The notes under the pieces are model-generated. The model saw nothing but the letters and a program-made list of their open reading frames with translations. It had not been told where the DNA came from and searched no databases. A DNA stretch of 45,262 bases from Flavobacterium sp. UBA6721. Lineage in GTDB: Bacteria > Bacteroidota > Bacteroidia > Flavobacteriales > Flavobacteriaceae. Position 1 is the stretch's first letter; every line of letters begins with the position of its first letter. Shown piece by piece: positions 34,829 to 43,251 of the stretch. The DNA lies in the NCBI GenBank assembly GCA_002454195.1, contig DKIJ01000033.1, positions 1-45,262 of the forward strand. The letters are read 5' to 3'. Position numbers and translations under genes: made by a program.

Positions 34829-34857
34829 AAAAAGGTAAATTTTTTTTACCTTTTTTT
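34827..34857 (+). terminator. intrinsic terminator overlapping the stop codon region
   Basis: AAAAAAAGGTAAA (34827-34839) pairs with TTTACCTTTTTTT (34845-34857) across a T5 loop. It begins within the TAA stop of the glycosyltransferase. Confidence 0.85.
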
Positions 34858-35008
34858 CTCCAATATTATTCTTGCTTTTGTTGAAAAGTTTTTAGTTTTT
34901 TATTTAGAATCAATTTCTTTAGCTATTTTTAGTAGTGTTTTTACAACTTCTTTTACATAGGAAATCATTTTCCATGAAAGTGAGTGCTACTCTAAAAGTA
35001 GTGCTTAA

Positions 35009-35040
35009 ATTGTATTAATAAAATAAAATGGTTACTTTTG
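35009..35040 (+). promoter_or_regulatory. consensus promoter (TTG-N20-TACTTTTG) of the sugar kinase gene
   Basis: TTG (35010-35012), 20 nt, TACTTTTG (35033-35040). It lies downstream of the ATG at 35028 and 20 nt before the ATG at 35061, so it argues for 35061 as the true start. Confidence 0.7.
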
Positions 35041-35060
35041 AAAGCATTTTATATATACAT

Positions 35061-35828
35061 ATGAAGTTTAAAACTCATCCTGATTTTGTTGAAAAAGAGT
35101 CGTCTTTAGTTAATGTTATTAAGGGGTTTAATTGTTCAGGAGAAGTTTTTGGAAATGGTGATAGAAATAAAATCAAGCTTTTTGACTTAGATGGCATAAC
35201 TATTAATATCAAATCGTTTAAGATTCCACATTTTATCAATAAAATAGCATATCGTTATTTTAGAAAATCAAAAGCCAAACGTTCTTTTGAATTTGCTACT
35301 CAATTAATGGAAATGCAAATAGGGACACCTAAACCTATTGCTTTTTATGAAAACTATGATGCGATAGGACTAAAGGAAAGTTATTATGCTTGCGAACATC
35401 TTGGGGATGTTTTTGAATTTAGAGCCCTTGTTGATGACAAAACTTTTGTCGATAGAGAAGTAATCATCCGTCAGTTTACACAGTTTACTTTTGAGATGCA
35501 CCAAAAAGGAATTGAATTTCTAGACCATTCTCCAGGGAATACCTTGATTAAAAAAGGCACTGAAAATAAGTGTCAATTTTTTCTAGTCGATTTAAACCGA
35601 ATGAATTTTCATACCGTTATGGATTTTAATTTACGGATGAAAAATTTTAATCGTCTTACTCCGCATAAAGAAATGATTGCAATCATGAGTAATGAATATG
35701 CAAAACTTTACACCGCTAAAACAGAAGCTGAAATTTTTGAGAAAATGTGGGGGGAAACTCAGGCATTTCAGGAAAAATTTGCCCGTAAAAAGCGATTGAA
35801 AAAGAAAATTAAATTTTGGAAAAAATAA
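35061..35828 (+). CDS. WaaP/KdkA-like lipopolysaccharide sugar kinase
   Basis: 255 residues from the ATG at 35061 (MKFKTHPDFVEK). The frame also allows 35028, but a promoter lies between the two. Kinase-fold motifs in the shorter numbering: K51 (INIKSFK) for ATP, D155 and N160 (LDHSPGN, D-x4-N) for catalysis, D177 (VDLN) for metal. GTPKPIAFYE and HQKGIEF are typical of the InaA/Kdo-kinase group that phosphorylates heptose or Kdo in the lipopolysaccharide core. The C-terminus is strongly basic (ARKKRLKKKIKFWKK), fitting work at the inner membrane face. It lies 19 bp upstream of a glycosyltransferase in the same direction. Confidence 0.87.
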   Translation: MKFKTHPDFVEKESSLVNVIKGFNCSGEVFGNGDRNKIKLFDLDGITINIKSFKIPHFINKIAYRYFRKSKAKRSFEFATQLMEMQIGTPKPIAFYENYDAIGLKESYYACEHLGDVFEFRALVDDKTFVDREVIIRQFTQFTFEMHQKGIEFLDHSPGNTLIKKGTENKCQFFLVDLNRMNFHTVMDFNLRMKNFNRLTPHKEMIAIMSNEYAKLYTAKTEAEIFEKMWGETQAFQEKFARKKRLKKKIKFWKK

Positions 35829-35847
35829 AATCACCATCAGTAATATT

Positions 35848-36660
35848 ATGAAAGCATCTGTAATAATGAGTACTTATAATGCCGAAGAGTGGCTAGAAAA
35901 GGTGCTTTTTGGATTTAGCGTACAAACCACTACTGACTTTGAAATTATTATAGCCGATGATGGTTCAAATTACAAAACAAAGGAAAAAATAGAAGAACTT
36001 AAAAAATTAGTTTCTATTCCTATTGTTCATGTTTGGCATGAAGACAATGGTTTTCAGAAAACTAAAATTCTAAACAAAGCTATTCTCGCTTCTAGTACAG
36101 ACTATTTAATTTTTACAGATGGGGATTGTATTCCTCGAAATGACTTTGTTGCTACACATTTGAAGTGTAGGCAGAAAGGATTTTTTCTTTCTGGAGGTTA
36201 TTTCAAGCTTCCAATGGAAACTTCAAAAATAATTTCAAAAGAAGCAATTTTTAGCCAAAAATGTTTTGATGTAAAATGGTTATTGCAAAATGGAGTAACT
36301 AAATCATTTAAAAACTCAAAACTAAAAGTTCGAGGTGCTTGGTCAAGGTTGTTAAATTTTGTGACTCCTACAAATGCCAGTTGGAATGGACATAATTCTT
36401 CTGGTTGGAAGGAGGATTTGATCGCTGTAAACGGATTTAACAATGAGATGCAATATGGAGGAGAAGACCGAGAGTTGGGTGAGCGTTTGTTTAATTATGG
36501 ATTGAAATCCAAACAAATACGGTATAGTGCTATTTGTATTCATTTAGATCATGCTAGAGGATACGTTAGTGATGAAGCCTGGAAGAAAAATAATGAAATA
36601 CGCGATTATACAAAAAAAAACAAATTGACTAGAACTGATAAAGGGATTGATTCTAATTAA
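35848..36660 (+). CDS. family 2 glycosyltransferase with galactosyltransferase-like C-terminal domain
   Basis: 270 residues. The N-terminal GT-A fold has MKASVIMSTYNAEEWL, IIIADDGSNY and the metal-binding FTDGDC. The C-terminal part carries the Glyco_transf_7C pattern GWKEDLIAVNGFNNEMQYGG followed by EDRELGERL. Such enzymes often add galactose or N-acetylhexosamine to lipopolysaccharide or capsule. It is probably cotranscribed with the preceding sugar kinase. Its stop overlaps the stop of the convergent family 9 glycosyltransferase by 8 bp. Confidence 0.92.
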   Translation: MKASVIMSTYNAEEWLEKVLFGFSVQTTTDFEIIIADDGSNYKTKEKIEELKKLVSIPIVHVWHEDNGFQKTKILNKAILASSTDYLIFTDGDCIPRNDFVATHLKCRQKGFFLSGGYFKLPMETSKIISKEAIFSQKCFDVKWLLQNGVTKSFKNSKLKVRGAWSRLLNFVTPTNASWNGHNSSGWKEDLIAVNGFNNEMQYGGEDRELGERLFNYGLKSKQIRYSAICIHLDHARGYVSDEAWKKNNEIRDYTKKNKLTRTDKGIDSN

Positions 36661-37711
36661 GTTTTAGGTATTTTGTTAAAGAAGGAATAATTAAATCCGG
36701 TGTAAAATGATTGTATAAATCTAATGCTTGGTTTTTCATTTCTTTGGCATTTTTAGCTCCATATAATTCTGGTTTGAAATCTTTTAAGTGTACTGATACT
36801 GTTTTTTGATTGTCATCAAATGAGTTCCAGGCTTCTTTTATAATCCAAGTTGAGAAAATGGTAAACGTAGGTTTGTTTAATGCTTTTGCCATATTTACAG
36901 CTCCTCCTTCGTTACCAATGAGTGCGTCACAATGATGGGTAAGAGATAAAAACTCTCTTATCGTTTTTGGAATAATGTTGATTTTTATGTTTTGCTGTGT
37001 TTTAGAATTGCATAAATTAAATATTTCTTGAGCTTCGTTTATTTGTGAGGGAATATAATTAAAAAGTAATGTGGCATTTGTTTCTGCTACAATGAAATCT
37101 AGTAGAGTAGCCATATAAGTACTTGGGTAAGTTTTGGTTTTTCCACTTCCTAAAACACCTATCATATAGATTTTATTAGTTAAATCAATTTTATTTTCAA
37201 CTAATATTTGTTTTCCTTTTTCGATTTCGGTGTCTGTTAGGAAAATTTCAGGTTTAATTTTTAAAGTTTTTTTTAGGTTTAAAGGTTGTAATAAGAGCAT
37301 TCTATTTTCAAGTGCTAATCCTGCGGTAGTTTTAGGCACAGAAAGTTCTATTACGGTATCAGTATAGATGAAGCTGGTGTAATATTTGTAAAACCCAATT
37401 TTAGTCTTTGCTCCCGAAAAAGCAACAATTAAATTACTTTCTAGTTTACCATAAGCGTCGATAACAATGTCATATTTCATTTTTCTGATTTTAAAGCAAA
37501 ACTTTAGAAGTTCAAGTTTATTTTTTTTTTCTTCATCAGTAAAAAGTATTAGGTTGTCAATATTTGGATTGTTTTCTACAACAGGATTTGTAAAAGGATA
37601 AATGAGATAATCAATTTGTGCGTTTGGAAATTCATTTTTTAATGTATTACATAGAGTTGAACTAGCAAGTCCATCGCCAATCATTTTGTTTTGAATTACA
37701 AGTATTTTCAT
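36653..37711 (-). CDS. family 9 glycosyltransferase (heptosyltransferase-like)
   Basis: 352 residues. The N-terminus MKILVIQNKMIGDGLASS is the GT9 start motif, with a conserved acidic residue (D13) where heptosyltransferases have theirs. The second GT-B domain has IGVLGSGKTKTYPS and the donor-site stretch DALIGNEGGAVNMAKALNKP. It transfers heptose or a related sugar onto the inner core. Together with the kinase and family 2 enzyme it suggests a lipopolysaccharide core locus. The convergent end overlaps its neighbour. Confidence 0.9.
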   Translation of the reverse strand: MKILVIQNKMIGDGLASSTLCNTLKNEFPNAQIDYLIYPFTNPVVENNPNIDNLILFTDEEKKNKLELLKFCFKIRKMKYDIVIDAYGKLESNLIVAFSGAKTKIGFYKYYTSFIYTDTVIELSVPKTTAGLALENRMLLLQPLNLKKTLKIKPEIFLTDTEIEKGKQILVENKIDLTNKIYMIGVLGSGKTKTYPSTYMATLLDFIVAETNATLLFNYIPSQINEAQEIFNLCNSKTQQNIKINIIPKTIREFLSLTHHCDALIGNEGGAVNMAKALNKPTFTIFSTWIIKEAWNSFDDNQKTVSVHLKDFKPELYGAKNAKEMKNQALDLYNHFTPDLIIPSLTKYLKLN

Positions 37712-37752
37712 TTTCTAGAAAATCAAATGATTATATAAATTGGAGCAAATAA

Positions 37753-37797
37753 AAATTCCAAATCCCAATTTAATGTTTCTATTGGAATTTGGAATTT
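37753..37797 (-). terminator. 17-bp hairpin terminator of dapD
   Basis: Arms 37753-37769 and 37781-37797 pair with a single mismatch across an 11-nt loop. On the minus strand the hairpin is followed by a T-rich tail. It lies 18 bp past the dapD stop. Confidence 0.85.
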
Positions 37798-37814
37798 AAA
37801 ATATTAGTTTTTTG

Positions 37815-38630
37815 TTAAACTGCTACATCGTACTCTCTTAACGCATTGTTTAGAGATGTTTTTAAGTCAGTTGATGGTTTACGAGTACCAATAATTAATG
37901 CACATGGAACTTGGTATTCACCAGCGGCGAATTTTTTAGTGTAACTTCCAGGAATAACCACTGAACGAGCAGGAACAAAACCTTTCATTTCAACTGGTTC
38001 GTCACCAGTTATGTCAATAATTTTTGTAGAAGCAGTCAAACAAACATTAGCACCAAGAACTGCTTCTTTACCTACGTGAACACCTTCTACAACGATACAA
38101 CGAGAACCAATAAAAGCACCGTCCTCGATGATCACAGGGGCAGCTTGTAATGGTTCTAAAACACCACCAATTCCAACACCTCCACTTAAGTGAACGTCTT
38201 TTCCAATTTGAGCACAACTACCTACAGTAGCCCAAGTGTCAACCATCGTTCCCGCGTCAACATAAGCACCAATGTTTACATAACTTGGCATCATGATAAC
38301 TCCACTAGAAATAAACGAACCGTAACGAGCAGAAGCACCAGGAACAACACGAACACCTTTTTCAGCATAGTCTTTTTTCAATTCCATTTTATCGTGGTAT
38401 TCGAAAATTCCAGCTTCCCAAGTTTCCATTTTTTGAATAGGGAAGTACATTACTACAGCTTTCTTAACCCATTCGTTTACTTGCCATCCGTCACCTTTTG
38501 GTTCAGCAACACGTAATTTTCCTGAATCTAATAATTCGATTACTTCTCTAATAGCATTAGTAGTTGTTTCTTCTTGCAACAAAGCTCTGTTTTCCCAGGC
38601 TTGTTCTATAATTGTTTGTAAATTGCTCAT
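37815..38630 (-). CDS. dapD: 2,3,4,5-tetrahydropyridine-2,6-dicarboxylate N-succinyltransferase
   Basis: 271 residues, normal family length. It succinylates tetrahydrodipicolinate in the lysine/diaminopimelate pathway that feeds peptidoglycan. The N-terminal helical domain has the VAEPKGDGWQVNEWVKKAV stretch. The left-handed beta-helix has VRVVPGASARYGSF and MVDTWATVGSCAQIG, followed by HLSGGVGIGGVLEP. The gene is monocistronic, with a good promoter (TTTG-N17-TATATTTG) and its own terminator. Confidence 0.97.
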   Translation of the reverse strand: MSNLQTIIEQAWENRALLQEETTTNAIREVIELLDSGKLRVAEPKGDGWQVNEWVKKAVVMYFPIQKMETWEAGIFEYHDKMELKKDYAEKGVRVVPGASARYGSFISSGVIMMPSYVNIGAYVDAGTMVDTWATVGSCAQIGKDVHLSGGVGIGGVLEPLQAAPVIIEDGAFIGSRCIVVEGVHVGKEAVLGANVCLTASTKIIDITGDEPVEMKGFVPARSVVIPGSYTKKFAAGEYQVPCALIIGTRKPSTDLKTSLNNALREYDVAV

Positions 38631-38650
38631 CGTTTAATTTTATTTTTTGG

Positions 38651-38679
38651 CAAATATAGGCTTTTTAAGTAAAAGCAAA
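38651..38679 (-). promoter_or_regulatory. promoter of dapD (TTTG-N17-TATATTTG)
   Basis: On the minus strand TTTG (38676-38679), 17 nt, TATATTTG (38651-38658), 20 nt before the ATG at 38630. Confidence 0.7.
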
Positions 38680-38740
38680 AAAGGAAAGTTTTTTCATTAG
38701 TTTGCTTTTTGGGAGGTTCTTATTTGAGTTATTAATTCAG

Positions 38741-38748
38741 TATCTTTG
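38741..38748 (+). promoter_or_regulatory. TAnnTTTG promoter -7 element of ruvX
   Basis: TATCTTTG ends 12 nt before the ATG at 38761. It overlaps a possible TTG start at 38746, which is therefore unlikely to be used. Confidence 0.55.
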
Positions 38749-38760
38749 GAAAAAAATATA

Positions 38761-39177
38761 ATGCCAAGAATTCTCGCTATAGATTACGGACAAAAACGAA
38801 CAGGGATTGCTGTTACCGATGAGCTTCAAATCATCGCTTCGGGCTTAACAACGATTCCTTCGGCTACCACTATCGATTTTTTAAAAGATTATTTTTCAAA
38901 AGAAAAAGTAGAATTGGTATTGATTGGAGAACCCAAACAAATGAATGGAGAACCATCTCAAAGTGCTTCGATAATTAAGGGTTTTGTTACTCATTTTACC
39001 AATCATTTTCCTGAAATGAAAGTAGTTCGTGTGGATGAACGATTTACATCCAAAATGGCTTTTCAAACCATGATAGATAGTGGTTTAAAAAAGAAACAAC
39101 GTCAAAATAAAGCATTGATTGATGAGATTTCGGCTACTATAATGTTGCAAGATTATTTATCTCGAAAAATGTTTTAA
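38761..39177 (+). CDS. ruvX: Holliday junction resolvase-like protein RuvX (YqgF)
   Basis: 138 residues from the ATG at 38761 (MPRILAIDYGQKRTG). An upstream TTG at 38746 would add five residues but lies inside the promoter. The RNase H-like fold shows the catalytic aspartate of AIDYG, VLIGEPKQMNG, RVDERFTSKMA and IDEISATIMLQDYL. In E. coli the protein acts in pre-16S rRNA 5' maturation; the resolvase activity is by family. It is divergent from dapD with a 130-bp gap that holds both promoters. Confidence 0.94.
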   Translation: MPRILAIDYGQKRTGIAVTDELQIIASGLTTIPSATTIDFLKDYFSKEKVELVLIGEPKQMNGEPSQSASIIKGFVTHFTNHFPEMKVVRVDERFTSKMAFQTMIDSGLKKKQRQNKALIDEISATIMLQDYLSRKMF

Positions 39178-39262
39178 TAATTCTTTGTTAAAACGATAAA
39201 ATTTAGTGATAAATGTAACTTTTTCAATCCAAATCACTCTTTTAATTACAATAATATTAGAG

Positions 39263-39270
39263 TATCTTTG
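39263..39270 (+). promoter_or_regulatory. TAnnTTTG promoter -7 element of mqo
   Basis: TATCTTTG ends 20 nt before the ATG at 39291. The -33 position is T-rich without a clear TTG. Confidence 0.55.
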
Positions 39271-39290
39271 CGCCGATTAAAAATAATATT

Positions 39291-40784
39291 ATGTCTGATA
39301 CAACCATACGATCACAAAGTGATGTAGTTCTTATTGGGGCTGGAATAATGAGTGCAACTCTAGGCTTGATTCTAAAAGAATTACAACCTGATTTAACTAT
39401 TGATATTTACGAAAGATTAGATAATGCTGCTGCCGAAAGTTCAGATGCGTGGAATAATGCAGGGACAGGTCATTCAGCGTTTTGTGAGTTGAATTATACT
39501 CCTGAGGGACCAGATGGGAGCATTAATCCTAATAAAGCGATTAGCATAGCAGAGTCTTTTGAGGTTTCTCGTCAATTTTGGGCTTATTTAGTACAGCAAG
39601 GAAAAGTATCTTCACCAGAGAATTTTATCAAGAGAATTCCACATATCAGTTTTGTTTGGGGAGATGAAAATGTAGAATACTTAACTAAACGATTCAAAGT
39701 ATTACAAGCAAATCCACTTTTTGAAGAAATGCAATTCAGCACCGATTTTGCGGAATTAAAAAAATGGATGCCTCTAGTAATGGAAGGTAGAAAAGAATCA
39801 GGTAAGGTTGCTGGTACTACAATGGCTATTGGTACAGATGTGAATTTTGGTGAATTGACTCGAAATATGTTTAGTCATTTAACTAAAATGGAAGGAGTAA
39901 ACATGTACTTTCACCATGAAGTTAAAAAATTAAGACAACGTGAAGATAAGTCTTGGAGAATCAAAATAAACAATTTGACTGACGGAAGTGTTAGAAAAGC
40001 CTACACAAAATTTGTTTTTATTGGAGCTGGGGGAGGATCGTTACCATTGTTAGAAAAAGCAGATATTCCAGAAGGAAAAGGTTTTGGAGGATTTCCAGTA
40101 AGTGGGCAATGGTTGCGTTGTACCAATCCAGATGTAATTGCGCAACATGAATCTAAAGTTTATGGTAAAGCAAGTGTAGGAGCACCACCTATGTCGGTTC
40201 CACATATTGATTCAAGAATGATTAATGGGGAAAAACAATTGCTTTTTGGTCCATTTGCAGGATTCTCTACCCGATTTTTGAAAAATGGTAAATATTCGGA
40301 TTTGCCAAAATCCATTCAATTGGATAACATTGTACCAATGGTGATGGCTGGAATTAAAAACATCCCATTAACAAAATATTTAATTGAACAAGTACGTCAA
40401 TCGCCTGCAGATAGAATAAAAGCTTTACGAGAATATGTTCCATCAGCTCGATCTAAAGATTGGGTTTTAGAGCGTGCAGGACAACGTGTACAAGTCATTA
40501 AAAAAGACGAAAAAGAAGGTGGTAAGTTAGAGTTTGGAACAGAAGTTATTACTTCTGCAGATGGTACTTTATCCGTTTTACTAGGAGCGTCACCTGGTGC
40601 ATCTACAGCTGTTTCTATTATGATTGATGTTATTAGCAGATGTTATAAAGACGAAATGAAAACTCCTGAATGGCAGGCTAAGTTTAAAGAAATGATTCCT
40701 TCTTACGGACAAAAATTAAACGAAAATCCAGAGTTGTTAAAACAAGTTAGAGAGCATACAGCAACTGTTTTAAAATTACAATAA
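39291..40784 (+). CDS. mqo: malate:quinone oxidoreductase
   Basis: 497 residues, normal length. This FAD-dependent peripheral membrane enzyme oxidises malate to oxaloacetate and reduces the quinone pool. The FAD-binding start is VVLIGAGIMSATLG, with the family stretches AAAESSDAWNNAGTGHSAFCE, FGGFPVSGQWLRC and GASPGASTAVSIM. It is monocistronic, with its own promoter and a perfect terminator that overlaps the end of the next gene. Confidence 0.97.
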   Translation: MSDTTIRSQSDVVLIGAGIMSATLGLILKELQPDLTIDIYERLDNAAAESSDAWNNAGTGHSAFCELNYTPEGPDGSINPNKAISIAESFEVSRQFWAYLVQQGKVSSPENFIKRIPHISFVWGDENVEYLTKRFKVLQANPLFEEMQFSTDFAELKKWMPLVMEGRKESGKVAGTTMAIGTDVNFGELTRNMFSHLTKMEGVNMYFHHEVKKLRQREDKSWRIKINNLTDGSVRKAYTKFVFIGAGGGSLPLLEKADIPEGKGFGGFPVSGQWLRCTNPDVIAQHESKVYGKASVGAPPMSVPHIDSRMINGEKQLLFGPFAGFSTRFLKNGKYSDLPKSIQLDNIVPMVMAGIKNIPLTKYLIEQVRQSPADRIKALREYVPSARSKDWVLERAGQRVQVIKKDEKEGGKLEFGTEVITSADGTLSVLLGASPGASTAVSIMIDVISRCYKDEMKTPEWQAKFKEMIPSYGQKLNENPELLKQVREHTATVLKLQ

Positions 40785-40803
40785 GCTAATTTTTATAGAA
40801 ATC

Positions 40804-40840
40804 AAAGAGAATCCCAACTTATTGTTGGGATTCTCTTTTT
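40804..40840. terminator. perfect 15-bp terminator of mqo, overlapping the FUSC coding end
   Basis: AAAGAGAATCCCAAC (40804-40818) pairs perfectly with 40824-40838 across the loop TTATT, followed by T's on the plus strand. The loop contains the stop codon of the convergent gene (40819-40821), and the right arm encodes its last residues. Confidence 0.88.
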
Positions 40841-43053
40841 ACAGTTGTAAGTAACTGTGTGGTTTTTAATATGTTTTCGGACAATCCAGTCATCCAAATT
40901 AATTGTTCGATGACCAATTGCGCTTCTTGCATTTTTATTTGGTAAGCTTCTTCGTCAATTAATTGAATTTGTTGGAGTTCTTTTGCTCTAATTTTTTTCA
41001 ATTCAGTAAGTCTTTGATCTAAATCTTCGTTGGACACGAAAGTTTTGGCATCTGGATTTGGATTTTTTAATAATTCCATCGCTATTTCTAAATTAGAAAT
41101 CACTTTGTTTACAACAACATTGAAAGCTTTAGACGCTTCAGTTGTTTTATGCGATTGAATATAGGTTCCCAATGAAGCTAGTGAAGAAAGTAACGAATGG
41201 TTTAAAACAGTTAGCTTGTAAACCTGTGGCAATTTGTTTTGTTTAGACTTGGGTTCTTGTAGCATTCGTTGGAACGAAGCCATAAGATTTCCTATTTCAA
41301 TGAAGGCTTGTTTTCTAGCCAGTCGGTATTCTGTTGATACATCCACTTTTGTGTTGTATATTACAGAAATTTCTTTTAAGTAGTTTCGATTTGCCTCAAT
41401 AGCACTTTGAATATAGGAAGGAAGATTTAAAAACTCCCAAGATGGCCATAAAAAATAATTAGCTAATAAGCATAAACAAGCGCCTACAATAGTGTCTAAA
41501 ATTCGGTATTCTAATACATTGCCGTTGTCTGGTGATAATACACCGTAAATTAAAACTACATAAATAGTAATAAAAGTAGAACCAATCTTGTAATTGGTTG
41601 GATTAAAGGTAAAACCCAGTAACATGGCAATGATAGCTATTGTGCTAATAATATAAGAATCCTTGACAATATATAGAATACCAAAAGCAATAAGACCTCC
41701 AATAAGTGTTCCTATTATTCGATGATAGGTTCGTTCATTTGTGATTCCAAAACCTTGTTTCATAATAACCACAATCGTCAAAATAATCCAGTATACATTT
41801 TCTAAAGGGAGTATTTTTCCAATCATATATCCCAAAAGAATAGTAATAGTTATTCGTAGTGAATGTCTAAAAACAGTCGATTTGAAACTTAGGTTTTCTA
41901 CAAAAGTACTAAGCGGATAATACTGTGGTTTGATAAATTTTTCAATGTCTTTATCTCTTCCTTTTATTAAATCTTTAGTATTATTATTTGTTGAATATGC
42001 ACGCTCAAGTGTAATGATTTTCTCCACCTGTTTTTCTGCATAATGGAGCATGGTAATGAGCATCAAAACCTCTTCTGAGGAAGATTCGTTTTGGATATTT
42101 TTCTTATAATCGTTTATCGCTAATTCAAATTGTTGTAAGTTTTCAATTAAGTTGTGTTCAGCCAAATACGGTTTGTGGTTTTCAATACTTCTCGACAAGG
42201 CTTTCATGTTTTTAGCTAAGCTGTAGGCTAAATTTTGATAGGATTCGAGTGCTTTTGGATAACCATCAAATTTTTGGTGAAATTTATTATGATCAAAAGA
42301 AGTTGAAATAGCTAATTCCAAGATTTCAACCAAAGAGATAAAACTCAATAATAAATTTCGGTTTTGTCCTGATGAACCCGATTTGGTTCGGTTAGTAATA
42401 AGTATTTCTCGGATATTTTCATGCAAAACATTTAGTTCAACCTGAAGATGCAACTGTTTTTTAGTAATCGCTTTTCGATTAGAGTTCAGTTCCCAAAGAT
42501 CACCACGTAATTTTAGATATTTTGCGGTAAGTCGGATGCATTCAGCCAATTGTAATTCGACATAGCGATTGGGTTTAATATGAAAAAAAATCACTGAAAT
42601 GAGAGTGTAAAATAAACCACCCGCTAATAGTAGTCCTGAATATTCTAGCATTTCCCATCCTGTATTCAAGTGTGCAAAAGCAAGAGATAAAGATAATAAT
42701 GCCGAAAATGAAACCATGGTTGCACGCTGTCCATACACTAAAATCATCGATACACAAAAGATTAATACAATCAATGTGGGATAAAATAACCAGGGTAATG
42801 GGTAAGTCAGATTTATAATCAGATTTACTCCAGCAATAATAAATGAAGTAACTAATAAACCATTTATTTTATGTTTTAAATTGCTCGGAATGTCACTATG
42901 GAAAGTAAAGAAAGCGCCTAAAGCAATAGTAAAACCAATCGCAAAATTATCTAGATAGGAAAATAACAAAACAGGTGAAACAGCGGAAATTGTTATTTTG
43001 AGAGCATTAGTAAACTCAGTACTTGAAACAAATTTCTGAATTCTTGAAATCAT
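40819..43053 (-). CDS. FUSC/YccS-family membrane protein
   Basis: 744 residues with two membrane blocks (about 18-160 and 395-530), each followed by a long helical cytoplasmic part. This is the layout of YccS/YhfK and aromatic-acid exporter-like proteins. Typical stretches are GFTIALGAFFTFHSDIP in the first half and TNERTYHRIIGTLIGGLIA in the second. The transported compound is unknown. The last codons lie within the arm of the mqo terminator. A TACCTTTG element precedes the start. Confidence 0.9.
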   Translation of the reverse strand: MISRIQKFVSSTEFTNALKITISAVSPVLLFSYLDNFAIGFTIALGAFFTFHSDIPSNLKHKINGLLVTSFIIAGVNLIINLTYPLPWLFYPTLIVLIFCVSMILVYGQRATMVSFSALLSLSLAFAHLNTGWEMLEYSGLLLAGGLFYTLISVIFFHIKPNRYVELQLAECIRLTAKYLKLRGDLWELNSNRKAITKKQLHLQVELNVLHENIREILITNRTKSGSSGQNRNLLLSFISLVEILELAISTSFDHNKFHQKFDGYPKALESYQNLAYSLAKNMKALSRSIENHKPYLAEHNLIENLQQFELAINDYKKNIQNESSSEEVLMLITMLHYAEKQVEKIITLERAYSTNNNTKDLIKGRDKDIEKFIKPQYYPLSTFVENLSFKSTVFRHSLRITITILLGYMIGKILPLENVYWIILTIVVIMKQGFGITNERTYHRIIGTLIGGLIAFGILYIVKDSYIISTIAIIAMLLGFTFNPTNYKIGSTFITIYVVLIYGVLSPDNGNVLEYRILDTIVGACLCLLANYFLWPSWEFLNLPSYIQSAIEANRNYLKEISVIYNTKVDVSTEYRLARKQAFIEIGNLMASFQRMLQEPKSKQNKLPQVYKLTVLNHSLLSSLASLGTYIQSHKTTEASKAFNVVVNKVISNLEIAMELLKNPNPDAKTFVSNEDLDQRLTELKKIRAKELQQIQLIDEEAYQIKMQEAQLVIEQLIWMTGLSENILKTTQLLTTVKRESQQ

Positions 43054-43071
43054 ACTTTTTTAGATAATATA

Positions 43072-43079
43072 CAAAGGTA
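43072..43079 (-). promoter_or_regulatory. TAnnTTTG promoter -7 element of the FUSC gene
   Basis: TACCTTTG on the minus strand, 18 nt before the ATG at 43053. Confidence 0.5.
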
Positions 43080-43182
43080 TGAATTGTGAGGTGGATTAAC
43101 AGGCAAAAAAGGACTCTTTTTTAAGGGGTAAATTTTAAATGACTATTTATTGTTAATCCTTTAAGCATTGTTTTAAATTTAC

Positions 43183-43190
43183 TATTTTTG
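43183..43190 (+). promoter_or_regulatory. TAnnTTTG promoter -7 element of def
   Basis: TATTTTTG, 61 nt before the def ATG, implying a 5' leader of about 55 nt. Confidence 0.5.
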
Positions 43191-43251
43191 GCAATCCTAA
43201 TCTAAGGGATTATAGCTTTAAATAGCCTAATAAATTTTTAATACAATAACA

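Noticed and set aside
38190..38516. Plus-strand 108-codon frame opposite dapD
   Set aside because: It lies wholly inside dapD, which is full length and well conserved; the frame is an antisense by-product.
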